Notes: a model not told the origin generated them from the letters alone. A stretch of 64,000 nt of DNA from JAJXWB01 sp964634325 (GCA_964634325.1 CAZWJF010000008.1:1-64000), one strand, 5' to 3'; counted from the stretch's first letter, positions 16,871 through 26,341 are shown. A program made the numbers and translations.

Positions 16871-17707
16871 TTGGTCGGAAGAAACTATTTCCATTTGCAC
16901 CTGGTGTCGGATGCGACAGGCGAAACGTTGATCGCAGTCAGTCGCGCTGCCGCGGCGCAGTACCAGGGCGTTTCGTCGATCGAGCATGTTTATCCCTTGG
17001 TGCGCAATCAGGCCCAACTCGACAAGGCCATCGCAGAAATCAAGGCGGCGCCGGGGATCGTGCTTTTCACGCTGGTCGATCGAAATCTGACGGATCAGCT
17101 ACAGGCCGCGTGCGAGCAAGCCGCCTGTCCATGCCTGTCGGTGCTCGAACCAATCCTGGCTTTGTTCGAATCCTATCTGGGAACGGCTTCGACGCCGCGA
17201 CCGGGCGCGCAGCACATGCTGAACTCCGACTATTTCAAGAGAATAGACGCCCTCAATTTCACGATGATGCACGACGACGGCCAAATGCCTGAGCATCTGG
17301 ATGACGCAGATATCGTGCTGTTGGGGGTAAGCCGAACATCGAAAACGCCGACAAGCATTTATCTCGCGAACCGCGGCATCAAGACGGCGAACATTCCGAT
17401 CGTCCCGAATGTACCCTTGCCCGCAGCGCTCGACACCCTGAAAAAGCCGCTTGTCGTCGGCTTGCTCGCGTCTCCCGATCGAATTGTGCAGATCAGGCAA
17501 AACCGCCTGCTGGCGCTCAACGCGGACCACGATACGCCCTATGTGGACCGCACGCTTGTCGCCGACGAAATCGCCTCGTCTCGTCGTCTCTATGAATCCC
17601 GTGGTTGGCCGACAATCGACGTATCGCGACGTTCCATCGAAGAGACGGCTGCTGCGATCATCGATCTCTATCGCGAGCATAGACTGAAGTTCATCGCGAG
17701 CGGTTGA
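16871..17707 (+). CDS. PPSR: pyruvate,phosphate dikinase/PEP synthase regulatory protein (DUF299)
   Basis: A 278-residue bifunctional kinase/pyrophosphorylase that switches PEP synthase or pyruvate,phosphate dikinase on and off by ADP-dependent phosphorylation and Pi-dependent reversal. Marks are NYFHLHLVSDATGET at the start, FTLVDRNL, and the P-loop-like GVSRTSKTPTSIYLA. I use the TTG at 16871 because it gives the normal family length and N-terminus with GAGG seven bases upstream; the frame is open back to 16670 but that part lies in the origin gap and has no family resemblance. Its stop overlaps the maf ATG by one base. Confidence 0.93.
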   Translation: MVGRNYFHLHLVSDATGETLIAVSRAAAAQYQGVSSIEHVYPLVRNQAQLDKAIAEIKAAPGIVLFTLVDRNLTDQLQAACEQAACPCLSVLEPILALFESYLGTASTPRPGAQHMLNSDYFKRIDALNFTMMHDDGQMPEHLDDADIVLLGVSRTSKTPTSIYLANRGIKTANIPIVPNVPLPAALDTLKKPLVVGLLASPDRIVQIRQNRLLALNADHDTPYVDRTLVADEIASSRRLYESRGWPTIDVSRRSIEETAAAIIDLYREHRLKFIASG

Positions 17708-18351
17708 TGGAGGCGAATACAACAGACGACCGCCCAACGCTGTGGCGTGGCGAACGATTGGTGCTGGCGTCAAAGAGCCGTGGCCGAGCAGAGGTCCTGC
17801 GCCGCGCAGGCGTGCTCTTCGACGCTGTCGATTCCCGGCTGGATGAGCGACAGGTCGCGACCGACGCAAGTCTTCCGCCGGGCCAGCTCGCCGAAAAATT
17901 GGCGATCGCCAAAGCCGAAGCGGTCTCGAAGCTCTATTCAAACCGGATTGTGATCGGGGCGGATCAGGTGCTGTCCTTCAACGACGTGATCCTGCATAAG
18001 GCCGAGTCGATCGAATCGGCGAAACGAAATCTTCGCGCCTTGCGCGGCAAGCGACACCATCTGCACTCTGCAATGGCCTGTGTGCGGGATGGCGAACTCC
18101 TATTCTCCTTCGTCGAACAAGCACGAATCTCGATGCGGAGATTTGACGAAGACAGCCTCGACGCCTACGCCGCGGCGATGGGCGAGAATCTGCTACGAAC
18201 GGTCGGCGGCTATGAAATCGAGGGGCTTGGCGCCAATCTGATCGAACAGGTCGAGGGCGATGTCTTCACCGTTATAGGGCTGCCTCTGTTGCGTTTGTTG
18301 AAAGAGCTTCGACGCATCGGCGTCATTCCAGGCGAAAGCGAGACTCCATGA
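17707..18351 (+). CDS. Maf-family nucleoside triphosphate pyrophosphatase
   Basis: 214 residues. Maf/Ham1-fold enzymes hydrolyse modified or ordinary NTPs to NMP and pyrophosphate. The N-terminal substrate loop is LVLASKSRGRAEVLRRAG, a variant of the usual LASxSPRR; GADQVLSF carries a catalytic-type Asp and GGYEIEGLGA is the conserved C-terminal block. The variant loop and missing Pro place it in the YceF-like side of the family, so the substrate cannot be fixed. It overlaps PPSR by one base and coaE by four bases (ATGA). Confidence 0.9.
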   Translation: MEANTTDDRPTLWRGERLVLASKSRGRAEVLRRAGVLFDAVDSRLDERQVATDASLPPGQLAEKLAIAKAEAVSKLYSNRIVIGADQVLSFNDVILHKAESIESAKRNLRALRGKRHHLHSAMACVRDGELLFSFVEQARISMRRFDEDSLDAYAAAMGENLLRTVGGYEIEGLGANLIEQVEGDVFTVIGLPLLRLLKELRRIGVIPGESETP

Positions 18352-18929
18352 TCTTGGTCGGACTTACCGGATCGATCGGCATGGGAAAATCTGCGACGTC
18401 GCAAATGTTTCGCGACGCTGGAGTGCCGGTTTACGACGCGGATGCAGCCGTTCATCGTCTCTACGCCGGCGCCGCCGTCGGGCCGGTGCGCGCGGCCTTT
18501 CCTCAGGCAATTGTCGAAGGCAAGGTTGATCGTACAATCCTGTCGAAGTTCGTCGTTCATGATGCCGAAGCGATGGCGAAACTCGAGGCCATCGTTCATC
18601 CCCTCGTCGCGGCCGCCAGAATGGAGTTCCTCGTTCGCTGCCGTCGGACAGGTGCGGCGGCCTGCGTGCTCGATATCCCTCTCCTGTTTGAGACCGGCGG
18701 AGATAGAGGCGTCGATGTCGTGCTCGTCGTTTCCGCGGGAGAGGCCGAGCAGGAACGAAGAGTCCTCGCTCGGCCAGATATGACGCCTGAGAAATTTCGG
18801 GCCATCCGTGCGAAGCAATTGCCTGATGTCGAAAAGCGGCGACGTGCGCATTCTGTCATCGACAGTCGCGGCGGTTTCGAGTCGGCGCGCCGCCAGGTTG
18901 GCAGGTTCCTGGTTGCATTGGGAGTGTAG
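18348..18929 (+). CDS. coaE: Dephospho-CoA kinase
   Basis: A 193-residue P-loop kinase for the last step of coenzyme A synthesis. Walker A is GLTGSIGMGKSATSQMF at residues 4-20; the CoA-site residues D in YDADAAVHRLY, LEAIVHPLV and the lid-like LARPDMTPEKF follow. Length is typical. With coaA and coaBC elsewhere in the window, three of the CoA pathway steps are covered here. It overlaps maf by ATGA and is followed five bases later by dnaQ. Confidence 0.95.
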   Translation: MILVGLTGSIGMGKSATSQMFRDAGVPVYDADAAVHRLYAGAAVGPVRAAFPQAIVEGKVDRTILSKFVVHDAEAMAKLEAIVHPLVAAARMEFLVRCRRTGAAACVLDIPLLFETGGDRGVDVVLVVSAGEAEQERRVLARPDMTPEKFRAIRAKQLPDVEKRRRAHSVIDSRGGFESARRQVGRFLVALGV

Positions 18930-18934
18930 GTCGG

Positions 18935-19642
18935 TTGCGCGAAATTGTTCTCGACACGGAAACAACCGGGCTGGATCCGACGACCGGCGATCGGATCGTC
19001 GAAATCGGCGCCGTCGAACTGATCAATGGCGTGCCGACAGGCTCGAATTTTCACGTGTATGTGAATCCGGAACGGGAAGTCCCCGAGGGAGCTTTCCGAG
19101 TTCATGGCCTTTCGAGCGAATTCCTGCGAGGCCATCCGGTATTTTCTGCGATCGCCGAGGAGTTTGTCGCTTTCATCGGGAGCGACCGCCTGGTCATTCA
19201 CAACGCCGAATTCGACGTAAAATTCATCAATTCAGAATTCGCGCGGCTCGGCTGGAATCCCTTGGCGCAGGAGAGGGTGCTCGACTCCCTCGCCCTGGCG
19301 CGCCGGAAGCACCCCGGCTCCGGAAATTCGCTCGACGCGCTTTGCGCGCGGTATGGAATCGACGCTTCGCGCAGAAAGAAACATGGCGCGCTCTTGGACG
19401 CCGAACTGCTCGCCGAGGTCTACCTGGAGCTCTCGGGCGGCCGGCAAACCGTGTTTACGCTCCAAGCAGCCGAGCAGCGGATCGAGCGGCGCGCCTTCGA
19501 TGGGCTGAAGACGCGGCCGGCGCCGCTGCCCATGCGCCTGGTCTCGAATGAAATCGACTCCCACCGCCGGCTCGCCGATTCGATCGGCGACCGAGCGATC
19601 TGGAACAAATTCGAGGCGTATCGATCAGGCGAGCGGAACTGA
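18935..19642 (+). CDS. dnaQ: DNA polymerase III epsilon subunit (proofreading exonuclease)
   Basis: A 235-residue DEDDh 3'-5' exonuclease. Exo I is LDTETTGLDP (residues 6-15), Exo II lies around LVIHNAEFDVKF, and Exo III is HGALLDAELLAEVYLEL with the catalytic His and Asp. The C-terminal tail, which binds the alpha subunit, reaches WNKFEAYRSGERN. The start is TTG at 18935, since no ATG or GTG lies close enough to begin before the Exo I strand. It overlaps the 3' end of the convergent secB by 18 bases. Confidence 0.95.
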   Translation: MREIVLDTETTGLDPTTGDRIVEIGAVELINGVPTGSNFHVYVNPEREVPEGAFRVHGLSSEFLRGHPVFSAIAEEFVAFIGSDRLVIHNAEFDVKFINSEFARLGWNPLAQERVLDSLALARRKHPGSGNSLDALCARYGIDASRRKKHGALLDAELLAEVYLELSGGRQTVFTLQAAEQRIERRAFDGLKTRPAPLPMRLVSNEIDSHRRLADSIGDRAIWNKFEAYRSGERN

Positions 19643-20107
19643 CGGCTGACCTTGCTGCGCCTCCGCCACCCGCTGCATGTAGAGCGCCGCAAAATCCACC
19701 GGATCGAGATAAAGCGGCGGGAAACCGCCGTTCCGTACAGCGTCCGCGACGATCTGACGTGCGAAGGGAAACAGAATCCGCGGACATTCGATCATCACGA
19801 TCGGATGGACCTGGTCCTGGGGAATGTTGACGAGACGAAACACGCCGCAATATTCGAGCTCGAATTTGAAAAGCGTATCAGCGCCTTCGCCAGCCGAGCC
19901 TTCAAGCTTGAGCTGAACCTCAAAGTCGCTTTCCGCGAGCTGCTGCGCGTTGACGTTGACCTGAATTGCGATGTTCGGCCCGCGCTCCTGCGGCGCAAGC
20001 GACCGCGGCGCATTCGGGTTTTCAAACGAAAGGTCCTTCATATATTGAGCGAGCGTATTGATCTGGGGAGCGGAATTCGCCGCACCGGCCCCGTTGTTGT
20101 CCGCCAT
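19625..20107 (-). CDS. secB: Protein-export chaperone SecB
   Basis: A 160-residue tetrameric chaperone that holds preproteins unfolded and passes them to SecA. Visible are NTLAQYMKDLSFENPNAPRSL at the start (split across the motif), the IQVNVNAQQLAESDFEVQLKLE strands, CPRILFPFARQIVADAVRNGGFPPLYLDPVDF near 120-150, and a short tail. I start at ATG 20107; a longer in-frame start at 20134 would add only nine residues. It is divergent from the Tim44-like gene, sharing a 200-base upstream region with no recognisable promoter. Confidence 0.96.
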   Translation of the reverse strand: MADNNGAGAANSAPQINTLAQYMKDLSFENPNAPRSLAPQERGPNIAIQVNVNAQQLAESDFEVQLKLEGSAGEGADTLFKFELEYCGVFRLVNIPQDQVHPIVMIECPRILFPFARQIVADAVRNGGFPPLYLDPVDFAALYMQRVAEAQQGQPSVPLA

Positions 20108-20307
20108 GTCTAGCTCCTTGCCAGTCGTCCCCACGCTTGGCGCTGTGGACGGTCGAGTACTTCAGAAATTCGTCGGCTCGCCGGTAGCATGGTTGGAGCC
20201 TCGGAACAAGGATCGGACGGCGGTGCGAAATAGCGGGTTTGTCAGGGTCGCCATCCCCATTTAAGAGAATGCGACCGCTATGGCGCGGCGCCGAAGAGCT
20301 GAACAAG

Positions 20308-21015
20308 ATGCAAGATGGTCTGGATCCCACCACTGTCATTTTCGCTTTGCTGGCGATCTTTGTCGTCTGGAAGCTCAAGGCGGTTCTGGGGACGCGCGTC
20401 GACATCGACAAGAATCCGCCTCGCGGCGCAAACCAGGCGCCGACGCAAAATGGCGAGCGCGGAAATGTGATCAAGCTCCCTGGCGCTGCGGAACGATCGG
20501 CCACAAGTGGAGCGCGAGCCGCGGCGACGGATTTCTCGGCGTTCGCCGTAAGCGAAAAAGGGCAGGCCGGATTGGCCGAGATTCAGCGCGCCGACGCGAG
20601 CTTCAATGCGGATCGGTTCCTGGCGGGCGCCAAGACGGCCTACGAGATGATCGTGACCGCATTTGCGGAAGACGACAAAGCCACGCTGGAAAAATTGCTC
20701 AGCCCGGACGTGATGGCGAGCTTCGCGGCAGTCATCGATCAAAGACGCAAGGCTGGACGCAGGTCCGAAACCAGGCTGGTTTCAATCGACGAGATCGATG
20801 TCGTAGACGGCGCGGTCAAGGACGCTATTGCACAGATTTCGTTGATGTTCTCGGCGAAGCTGATCAACGTTGAACGCGATACGTCCGGCGCTGTGGTCAG
20901 CGGCGATCCGGATCTGGTCGTTTCAACCGACGATCGCTGGACGTTTGCGCGCCCGATCAGTAGCAGCGATCCGACCTGGCGTCTTGTCGCCACAGAAAGC
21001 AATCACGGCGGATAA
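20308..21015 (+). CDS. Tim44/TimA-family membrane-anchored protein
   Basis: 235 residues. One N-terminal membrane helix (TTVIFALLAIFVVWKL, about residues 8-23), a variable charged linker, then a Tim44-like domain from about residue 95 (ADRFLAGAKTAYEMIVTAFAEDD) to a final WRLVATE strand. The bacterial relatives of mitochondrial Tim44 have no settled role; envelope or membrane-protein quality control has been proposed. It lies 13 bases upstream of mltA, in the secB-tim44-mltA-smr order seen in related bacteria. The start is the ATG nearest the membrane helix. Confidence 0.87.
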   Translation: MQDGLDPTTVIFALLAIFVVWKLKAVLGTRVDIDKNPPRGANQAPTQNGERGNVIKLPGAAERSATSGARAAATDFSAFAVSEKGQAGLAEIQRADASFNADRFLAGAKTAYEMIVTAFAEDDKATLEKLLSPDVMASFAAVIDQRRKAGRRSETRLVSIDEIDVVDGAVKDAIAQISLMFSAKLINVERDTSGAVVSGDPDLVVSTDDRWTFARPISSSDPTWRLVATESNHGG

Positions 21016-21028
21016 ATCGCGCCACGAA

Positions 21029-22135
21029 ATGCAGCTCCGCGCTACTCGTTTTGACGCATTGCCGCACTGGTCGCCAGAAGAACTGACGGCGGTTTGGCCG
21101 ACCTATCTCGCTTCATGCCGCGCGGTCGTCGAAAATCGTTCGACGCTCCGGCCCGGGGCGCTTGCGACGCCTGAAATGGTCAGGGTCTGTGCGCGTGCTC
21201 TAGCGCTGCCCGAGAAGCCAGAGAGTATCGAGAGATATTTTTACGAGAACTTTCGCGCCTGCGAGGTGACGCCGACCCCGGATTCGTCTGGATTCCTGAC
21301 CGGTTACTATGAACCGGAGATCGACGGCTCTATCGAACCTACAGGCGAGTTTCCGATGCCGATCCTGAACCGTCCGAGCGATCTGATCGACATGCGAGGC
21401 GTAAACCGTGCGGGCTGGGATCGTCTTCTGGAAGGCGCCCGGCTCAGCGCGGACGGCCAGCTCGAACGGTATCCGGATCGAGCGGCCATCGAAACCGGGG
21501 CGATTGATGCTGTCGCATCGCCAGCTGTCTGGGTTCGTGATGCGGTCGAGGCGTTCTTCGTCCAAGTACAGGGATCGGCGAGGATACGGCTCCCCAATGG
21601 TGAGACGAGGCGACTTGTTTACGCCGGCCGCAATGGCCGACCCTATTCGTCGATCGGGCGAATGCTCATAGAAAGCGGCGAAATCTCCGCCGACGAAATG
21701 TCGCTCGCACGCTGCAAGCTCTGGCTGCGCGAGAACGGGCTGGAAATCGGATCGCGTGGACGATCCGTGATGCAAGCCAATCAATCCTATGTGTTTTTCA
21801 GGCTTGAAGAAGATCGCGACGTCGCTCGTGGCCCCATCGGAGGTCAGGGCCTTCCGCTGACGCCGATGAGGTCGATCGCTGTCGACCGCAAAATCTGGCC
21901 ATATGGCTCGCTCGTCTGGCTTGCGGCGGATCTCTCGAGCGCCGGCGTCGGCGACGGGCCGGCGGGCCGGTTGATGGTGGCGCAGGACACCGGCTCGGCG
22001 ATCGTCGGGGCTGCCCGCGCGGATGTGTTCATCGGCAGCGGCCCGCGCGCCGGCGACATAGCCGGCCTGATCCGACATTCCTCGCGCTTTTTCGTTTTCA
22101 TGCCGCTAGAGTCGCGATCGAATGGAGCGCCATAA
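21029..22135 (+). CDS. mltA: Membrane-bound lytic murein transglycosylase A family protein
   Basis: 368 residues. MltA enzymes cleave the glycan strand of peptidoglycan with formation of 1,6-anhydro-muramic acid. The central barrel (GFLTGYYEPEIDGS, VQVQGSARIRLPNG, YAGRNGRPYSSIGRML) and the C-terminal 3D domain (RSIAVDRKIWPYGSLVWL, then RLMVAQDTGSAIVGAARADVF with conserved Asp residues, then IGSGPRAGDIAG) are clear. From ATG 21029 no signal peptide or lipobox is seen, which is odd for a periplasmic enzyme; upstream in-frame sequence overlaps tim44 and gives none either. It overlaps the Smr gene by 14 bases. Confidence 0.9.
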   Translation: MQLRATRFDALPHWSPEELTAVWPTYLASCRAVVENRSTLRPGALATPEMVRVCARALALPEKPESIERYFYENFRACEVTPTPDSSGFLTGYYEPEIDGSIEPTGEFPMPILNRPSDLIDMRGVNRAGWDRLLEGARLSADGQLERYPDRAAIETGAIDAVASPAVWVRDAVEAFFVQVQGSARIRLPNGETRRLVYAGRNGRPYSSIGRMLIESGEISADEMSLARCKLWLRENGLEIGSRGRSVMQANQSYVFFRLEEDRDVARGPIGGQGLPLTPMRSIAVDRKIWPYGSLVWLAADLSSAGVGDGPAGRLMVAQDTGSAIVGAARADVFIGSGPRAGDIAGLIRHSSRFFVFMPLESRSNGAP

Positions 22136-22670
22136 ACCAGCAACGCGACATTTGACGCGCGATGAAATCGAGCTGTGGCGCGCAGTCACCGCGACCGTTA
22201 CGCCGCGCCTCCCGCGCGCTCCCATCCTTGCCGCCGAACACAAGGCGCCGAGACGCGAGCCGCTGGTGGATGCCGGCGGCGTCTTGACGTCGCCTGCACG
22301 ATCTCGGGAACCCGTGGTCCGGCAGGTTGGGTCGATCGATCGACGCCAGCGTCGGGACCTGACCAAGGGCAAGCTTCAGATCGACGCGAAACTGGACCTC
22401 CATGGCAAGCGCGCCGCGGAGGCCCATCATGCCGTGCTCGACTTTCTTCATCGCATGCACAAGGACGGCGGGCGGATTGTTCTGATCGTCACTGGCAAAG
22501 GCGAACGCTCGGGGGATCGTGGGGACCTCGAGTTCGGCATATTGCGGCGGCAAGCGCCAATCTGGCTCTCGGACCCGCGCTTGCGCCACATCGTAGCGGC
22601 GTTCGGCGAAGCGGCTCAACCGCACGGCGGCGCAGGAGCCCTTTACGTCCGCCTTCGTCGGTCCCGGTGA
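22122..22670 (+). CDS. Smr-domain protein
   Basis: 182 residues. The basic N-terminal half is probably disordered; the Smr domain runs from about residue 88 with the LDLHGKRAAEAHHAV signature, LIVTGKGE (the TGxG motif) and a final HGGAGALYVRLRR strand. Stand-alone Smr proteins in proteobacteria are candidate nucleases acting on RNA or branched DNA; the role here is not shown. It overlaps mltA by 14 bases and is followed six bases later by the XRE gene, so mltA-smr-xre is probably one transcript. Confidence 0.9.
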   Translation: MERHKPATRHLTRDEIELWRAVTATVTPRLPRAPILAAEHKAPRREPLVDAGGVLTSPARSREPVVRQVGSIDRRQRRDLTKGKLQIDAKLDLHGKRAAEAHHAVLDFLHRMHKDGGRIVLIVTGKGERSGDRGDLEFGILRRQAPIWLSDPRLRHIVAAFGEAAQPHGGAGALYVRLRRSR

Positions 22671-22676
22671 ACGCCG

Positions 22677-23051
22677 ATGACGCCGTTTGGAACCCGCCTC
22701 AGACAATTGCGCGCCGAACGAGGAGTCACGCTCAAGGAAATGGCGTACTCCCTTGGCGTCTCCTCGGCTTATCTCTCTGCGCTCGAACACGGGAAGCGCG
22801 GCGCGCCGACATGGTTTCTGGTGCAGCGGATCATTGTCTACTTCAACGTGATCTGGGACGACGCGGAAGAGCTGTGTCGCCTGGCTCAGACGTCGGACCC
22901 ACGGGTAAAATTGGACACCTCCGGCGCAATCCCCGAGGCGACGGCGTTCGCGAATCTGCTGGCGCGGTCGATTTCGAAACTGGACGCCGCTGACTTTCAG
23001 AAGCTGACTCGGATCGTCAAAGACGCCGCAGACCGTCAGAGTCCGGATTGA
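22677..23051 (+). CDS. XRE-family transcriptional regulator
   Basis: 124 residues. A Cro/CI-type helix-turn-helix at residues 5-60 (RLRQLRAERGVTLKEMAYSL, then GVSSAYLSALEHGKRG) followed by a short helical C-terminal part without a sensor domain that I recognise. Target genes are unknown. It is the last gene of the tim44-mltA-smr run, 65 bases before the PfkB kinase. Confidence 0.85.
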   Translation: MTPFGTRLRQLRAERGVTLKEMAYSLGVSSAYLSALEHGKRGAPTWFLVQRIIVYFNVIWDDAEELCRLAQTSDPRVKLDTSGAIPEATAFANLLARSISKLDAADFQKLTRIVKDAADRQSPD

Positions 23052-23115
23052 TCCGACGGGGACCGGCCGATTAAAAGGGCCGAGACATTAACAGGATCAG
23101 GCCCGGGAGCCGCAA

Positions 23116-24114
23116 ATGACCGTGCGATTTGAGTATGACGTTGTCGGCATTGGCAATGCCATCGTGGATGTGATCGCCAAAGCCGATGATGATTTTCTCG
23201 TGACGCACGATTTGCGTAAGGGCGGGATGACCTTGATCGATGAAGCCGCATCGCTGCGTCTTTACGAAACCATGGGTTCGGCGACCATCGCGTCGGGCGG
23301 ATCAGCGGCAAATACAATGGTCGGCGTTGCGAGTCTTGGCGGAAAGGCGGCCTTCTTTGGCAAGGTCAGAGACGACGACGCGGGCCATGCGTTCCGGCAT
23401 GACATCCAGGCCGAAGGCGTTTTCTTTCCAACGCCCGCAGCGACCGGCGGCGCCGCGACCGCGCGTTGCCTGATCGTCGTGACGCCCGACGGCGAGCGAA
23501 CGATGTCGACCTATCTGGGAGCATGCATCGCGCTGGGACCGGCGGATGTCGATGAACACGTCGTCGAGCGCGCCGGCATCGTCTATTTCGAAGGTTATCT
23601 CTGGGATCCGCCGCACGCCAAGGATGCTTTTCGAAAAGCTGCAGGCATTTCACACAGCGTCGGCGGCAGAACGGCGCTGACCCTGTCCGACGCGTTTTGC
23701 GTCGATCGCTATCGCGATGAGTTTCTGACCCTCATCCGCACTGGATTGGTGGATATCGTCTTCGCGAACGAAAGCGAACTACACGCCCTCTATCAGACAG
23801 GCGATTTTGAGACGGCCATCGAGGCCTTGCGTCGCGAAAATATCCTCGCGTTCGTGACGCGTTCCGAAGCCGGTTGCGTCATCGTCGATCGAGGCGTCGT
23901 GCAATCAGTTCCCGCAGCGCCAATCGAACGGCTCGTCGATACGACCGGCGCCGGAGACCTGTTTGCGGCGGGCGCGTTGTTTGGCCTAGCGCGCCAGATG
24001 CCTCTGACCAGATGCGCGCAGATTGGCGCGCTCGCGGCCGCCGAGGTAATTCAACACTTCGGCGCAAGGCCAGAGATCTCCCTTTCCGATCTGATACGTC
24101 AAGCGCAGTTCTGA
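23116..24114 (+). CDS. PfkB-family carbohydrate kinase, probable adenosine kinase
   Basis: 332 residues. The ribokinase fold starts with YDVVGIGNAIVDVIAKADDD and the GGSAANTMVGVASLGG substrate motif; the C-terminal PfkB signature is DTTGAGDLFAAGALFGL with the catalytic Asp and anion hole. Alphaproteobacterial proteins of this type are usually annotated as adenosine kinase (adenosine + ATP to AMP), but relatives act on other nucleosides or sugars, so the substrate is an inference. It is convergent with dnaA, separated by 11 bases. Confidence 0.88.
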   Translation: MTVRFEYDVVGIGNAIVDVIAKADDDFLVTHDLRKGGMTLIDEAASLRLYETMGSATIASGGSAANTMVGVASLGGKAAFFGKVRDDDAGHAFRHDIQAEGVFFPTPAATGGAATARCLIVVTPDGERTMSTYLGACIALGPADVDEHVVERAGIVYFEGYLWDPPHAKDAFRKAAGISHSVGGRTALTLSDAFCVDRYRDEFLTLIRTGLVDIVFANESELHALYQTGDFETAIEALRRENILAFVTRSEAGCVIVDRGVVQSVPAAPIERLVDTTGAGDLFAAGALFGLARQMPLTRCAQIGALAAAEVIQHFGARPEISLSDLIRQAQF

Positions 24115-24125
24115 TCGCCCGATCC

Positions 24126-25625
24126 TCAGATCTCGGTCAGCATGCGCTTGAGGTAGTCGATATCCTGCGCCAGCGAACGGTCGGTCGACGTGAGGCCCTC
24201 GATCTTGCGAACGGCGTGCAGGACCGTTGTGTGATCTCGGCCGCCAAATCTGCGGCCGATTTCCGGCAGCGACCTGGGCGTCAGCACCTTTGAAAGGAAC
24301 ATGGCGATCTGGCGCGGGCGAACGACTGAAGCCGTGCGCCGCGACGACAGAAGATCGGCGCGAGTCACATTGTAGTGGTTGGCGACCAGTTTCTGAATAT
24401 CCTCGATTTTGACCTTCTTCGGATCGCGAGTGCGCACGAGATCGCGGATCGCGTATTCGGCGACGTCAATGGTCAGCGGCCCGCCGCTGAGAGTCACACG
24501 CGCCAGCAAACGATTGATTGCGCCTTCGAGGTCGCGACCGTTCGTGTCGATGACTTGCGCGACATAATTCACGACAGCGTCAGGCACCGAAAATCCGGGC
24601 TGCCGCTTCTGCGCCGCAGCTACCCGCGACGTGAGAATCGCCTTTCGCAATTCGGGATCAAGCGATCCGATTTCAAGACAGATCCCACCTGTGAGACGCG
24701 ACTTCACGCGATCGTCCAAATTCTCCAGATCCGCCGGCGGCCGGTCTGCGGCGACGACCACCTGACGCCCGGAATCGATCAAAGAATTCAGCACATGTCC
24801 GAATTCGTGCGGAATGATCTTGCCGTTCAGGAACTGCACGTCGTCGACAATGAGCAGGTCGATCGAGCGGAGGCTTTCCTTGAATGCAATCGCAGATTGG
24901 CTCTTCAGCGAGTTGACGAAGCCGTACATGAATTTTTCGGCCGTCAGATAGATGACGTTCCGGCCCGACGCAGTTGCGGCCTGCGCGATGGATTGAACTA
25001 GATGCGTTTTTCCAAGACCGACGTTCGCATGGAGATAGAGGGGATTGAACTCGATGGGATCGCCGACGTTCGAAACCGCAATGCGGCGCGAAGCTGCGTG
25101 CGCCAACTGGTTCGATGGCCCAACCAGGAATGTCTCGAACGTCATCCGATGATCGAGAGGCGACCCGATGATTCGCTGACCGTCGCCCGGCTCGCCAGCG
25201 TTAACAGCTCCGGCTGCTTTCGCAATCGGCGCCGTGGCGACCTGTTGGTTGTTCTTCCGCTGCGCTGCGAGGTCTGTGCGCGTCGCCGAGCGCGGTCCTT
25301 CGAAGCTCGTCGGTGCGGCCCGCATTGAAGAACGTATGCGAATGACGATTTCCGTGAGATCGGGACGATCCAACGCAATCGACGACCGAATGCGGTCTAC
25401 GTAATGAAGTTGAATCCAGCTCTTGAGAAATTTGGTAGGAACAGAAAGGCAAACGACGCCGTCCTCCACGCGTTCGAGTTCGACGCGCGCGAGCCATGAA
25501 TTGAACCGCGCCTCGCCGAGTTCAGCGCGCAAACGCGCACAAACGCGTTTCCACAAGTCGTCCATCGCGCGGTCCTCTGGCGTGATCTCCGGGCCGCGGG
25601 GCGCTGGTGCATTCGAATTGTTCAT
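24126..25625 (-). CDS. dnaA: Chromosomal replication initiator DnaA
   Basis: 499 residues. Domain I (DLWKRVCARLRAELGEARFN) oligomerises and binds helicase loaders; a variable linker spans about 100-155. The AAA+ domain III has Walker A HANVGLGKTHLVQ near 199-211, Walker B LLIVDDVQFL and sensor motifs. Domain IV ends with the DNA-reading GGRDHTTVLHAVRKIE. DnaA-ATP would open the origin proposed 8 kb away. Here dnaA is not beside dnaN; it stands downstream of rpsT, as is common in Hyphomicrobiales, with an 830-base spacer upstream. Confidence 0.98.
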   Translation of the reverse strand: MNNSNAPAPRGPEITPEDRAMDDLWKRVCARLRAELGEARFNSWLARVELERVEDGVVCLSVPTKFLKSWIQLHYVDRIRSSIALDRPDLTEIVIRIRSSMRAAPTSFEGPRSATRTDLAAQRKNNQQVATAPIAKAAGAVNAGEPGDGQRIIGSPLDHRMTFETFLVGPSNQLAHAASRRIAVSNVGDPIEFNPLYLHANVGLGKTHLVQSIAQAATASGRNVIYLTAEKFMYGFVNSLKSQSAIAFKESLRSIDLLIVDDVQFLNGKIIPHEFGHVLNSLIDSGRQVVVAADRPPADLENLDDRVKSRLTGGICLEIGSLDPELRKAILTSRVAAAQKRQPGFSVPDAVVNYVAQVIDTNGRDLEGAINRLLARVTLSGGPLTIDVAEYAIRDLVRTRDPKKVKIEDIQKLVANHYNVTRADLLSSRRTASVVRPRQIAMFLSKVLTPRSLPEIGRRFGGRDHTTVLHAVRKIEGLTSTDRSLAQDIDYLKRMLTEI

Positions 25626-26341
25626 CGCGTGGCCTGATCAGTTGACAGCGAAGGCTGCAGACCTCGAACGGCGCACGCTCGCGGCCCTCCTTCGCGAAGA
25701 AGAAAGTGTAAGCTTTTGGAATTTGAAAGGAGGAAACGGACGCCCGTCAGAACGACCGCTACGACAGCCTGTCCAGAGGACGCTCCTCAGCGCAGCCGCC
25801 GCTCATGATCTGACGGCGAACCGGAGACGTTGTCGCCAATCCCATCCAAGGGACATCTGAGAATCGTGATCTGGGCCGCACGTGCCGCTCTCCCCGCATC
25901 TTGATCAAAGCGCGTTGTAACGCGCCAAAACCAACCCCCGCCCAGACGCGCGCAGCGACTGAACTGACTGTGATCTAAAGCTCTGCAAACCGACTGAAAC
26001 CGCAATCCGCCGCATCAGCGTCGACCGTGCGGCGGCTCCGTCCTTCGATGGCCTCACACTATCGACGCGGGCATGCGGCGCCAACGACATTTGTCATGAA
26101 TGTTTCGCACCATCGGACCCAATCAGCGTCGCTGTCGAAAATTGATTTCCTTAATTGGCTGATTCCAAGAGTTCTGCTCGGCGAGCATTGTGCACGTCGA
26201 TTTGAAGGATCGATCTCTCGAAGCTCCTCGCGATGCGCCGCGAATCGCGAGTCAAGGGGCGCGTTTGGAGCCGCCTTCAGGGCATTGATGACAAATCCTT
26301 GAATCACTGGAATTTCGAATGCGCGGGCATTCACGCAGGCT

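Noticed and set aside
19047..19062. A CACGTG-centred word inside dnaQ as a third parS
   Set aside because: Only 10 of 16 positions match the parS consensus, mostly the six-base core.
26059..26334. A 91-codon minus-strand frame in the dnaA spacer
   Set aside because: It would start at GTG near the CtrA site but lacks a ribosome site and any recognisable domain; composition resembles translated non-coding DNA.
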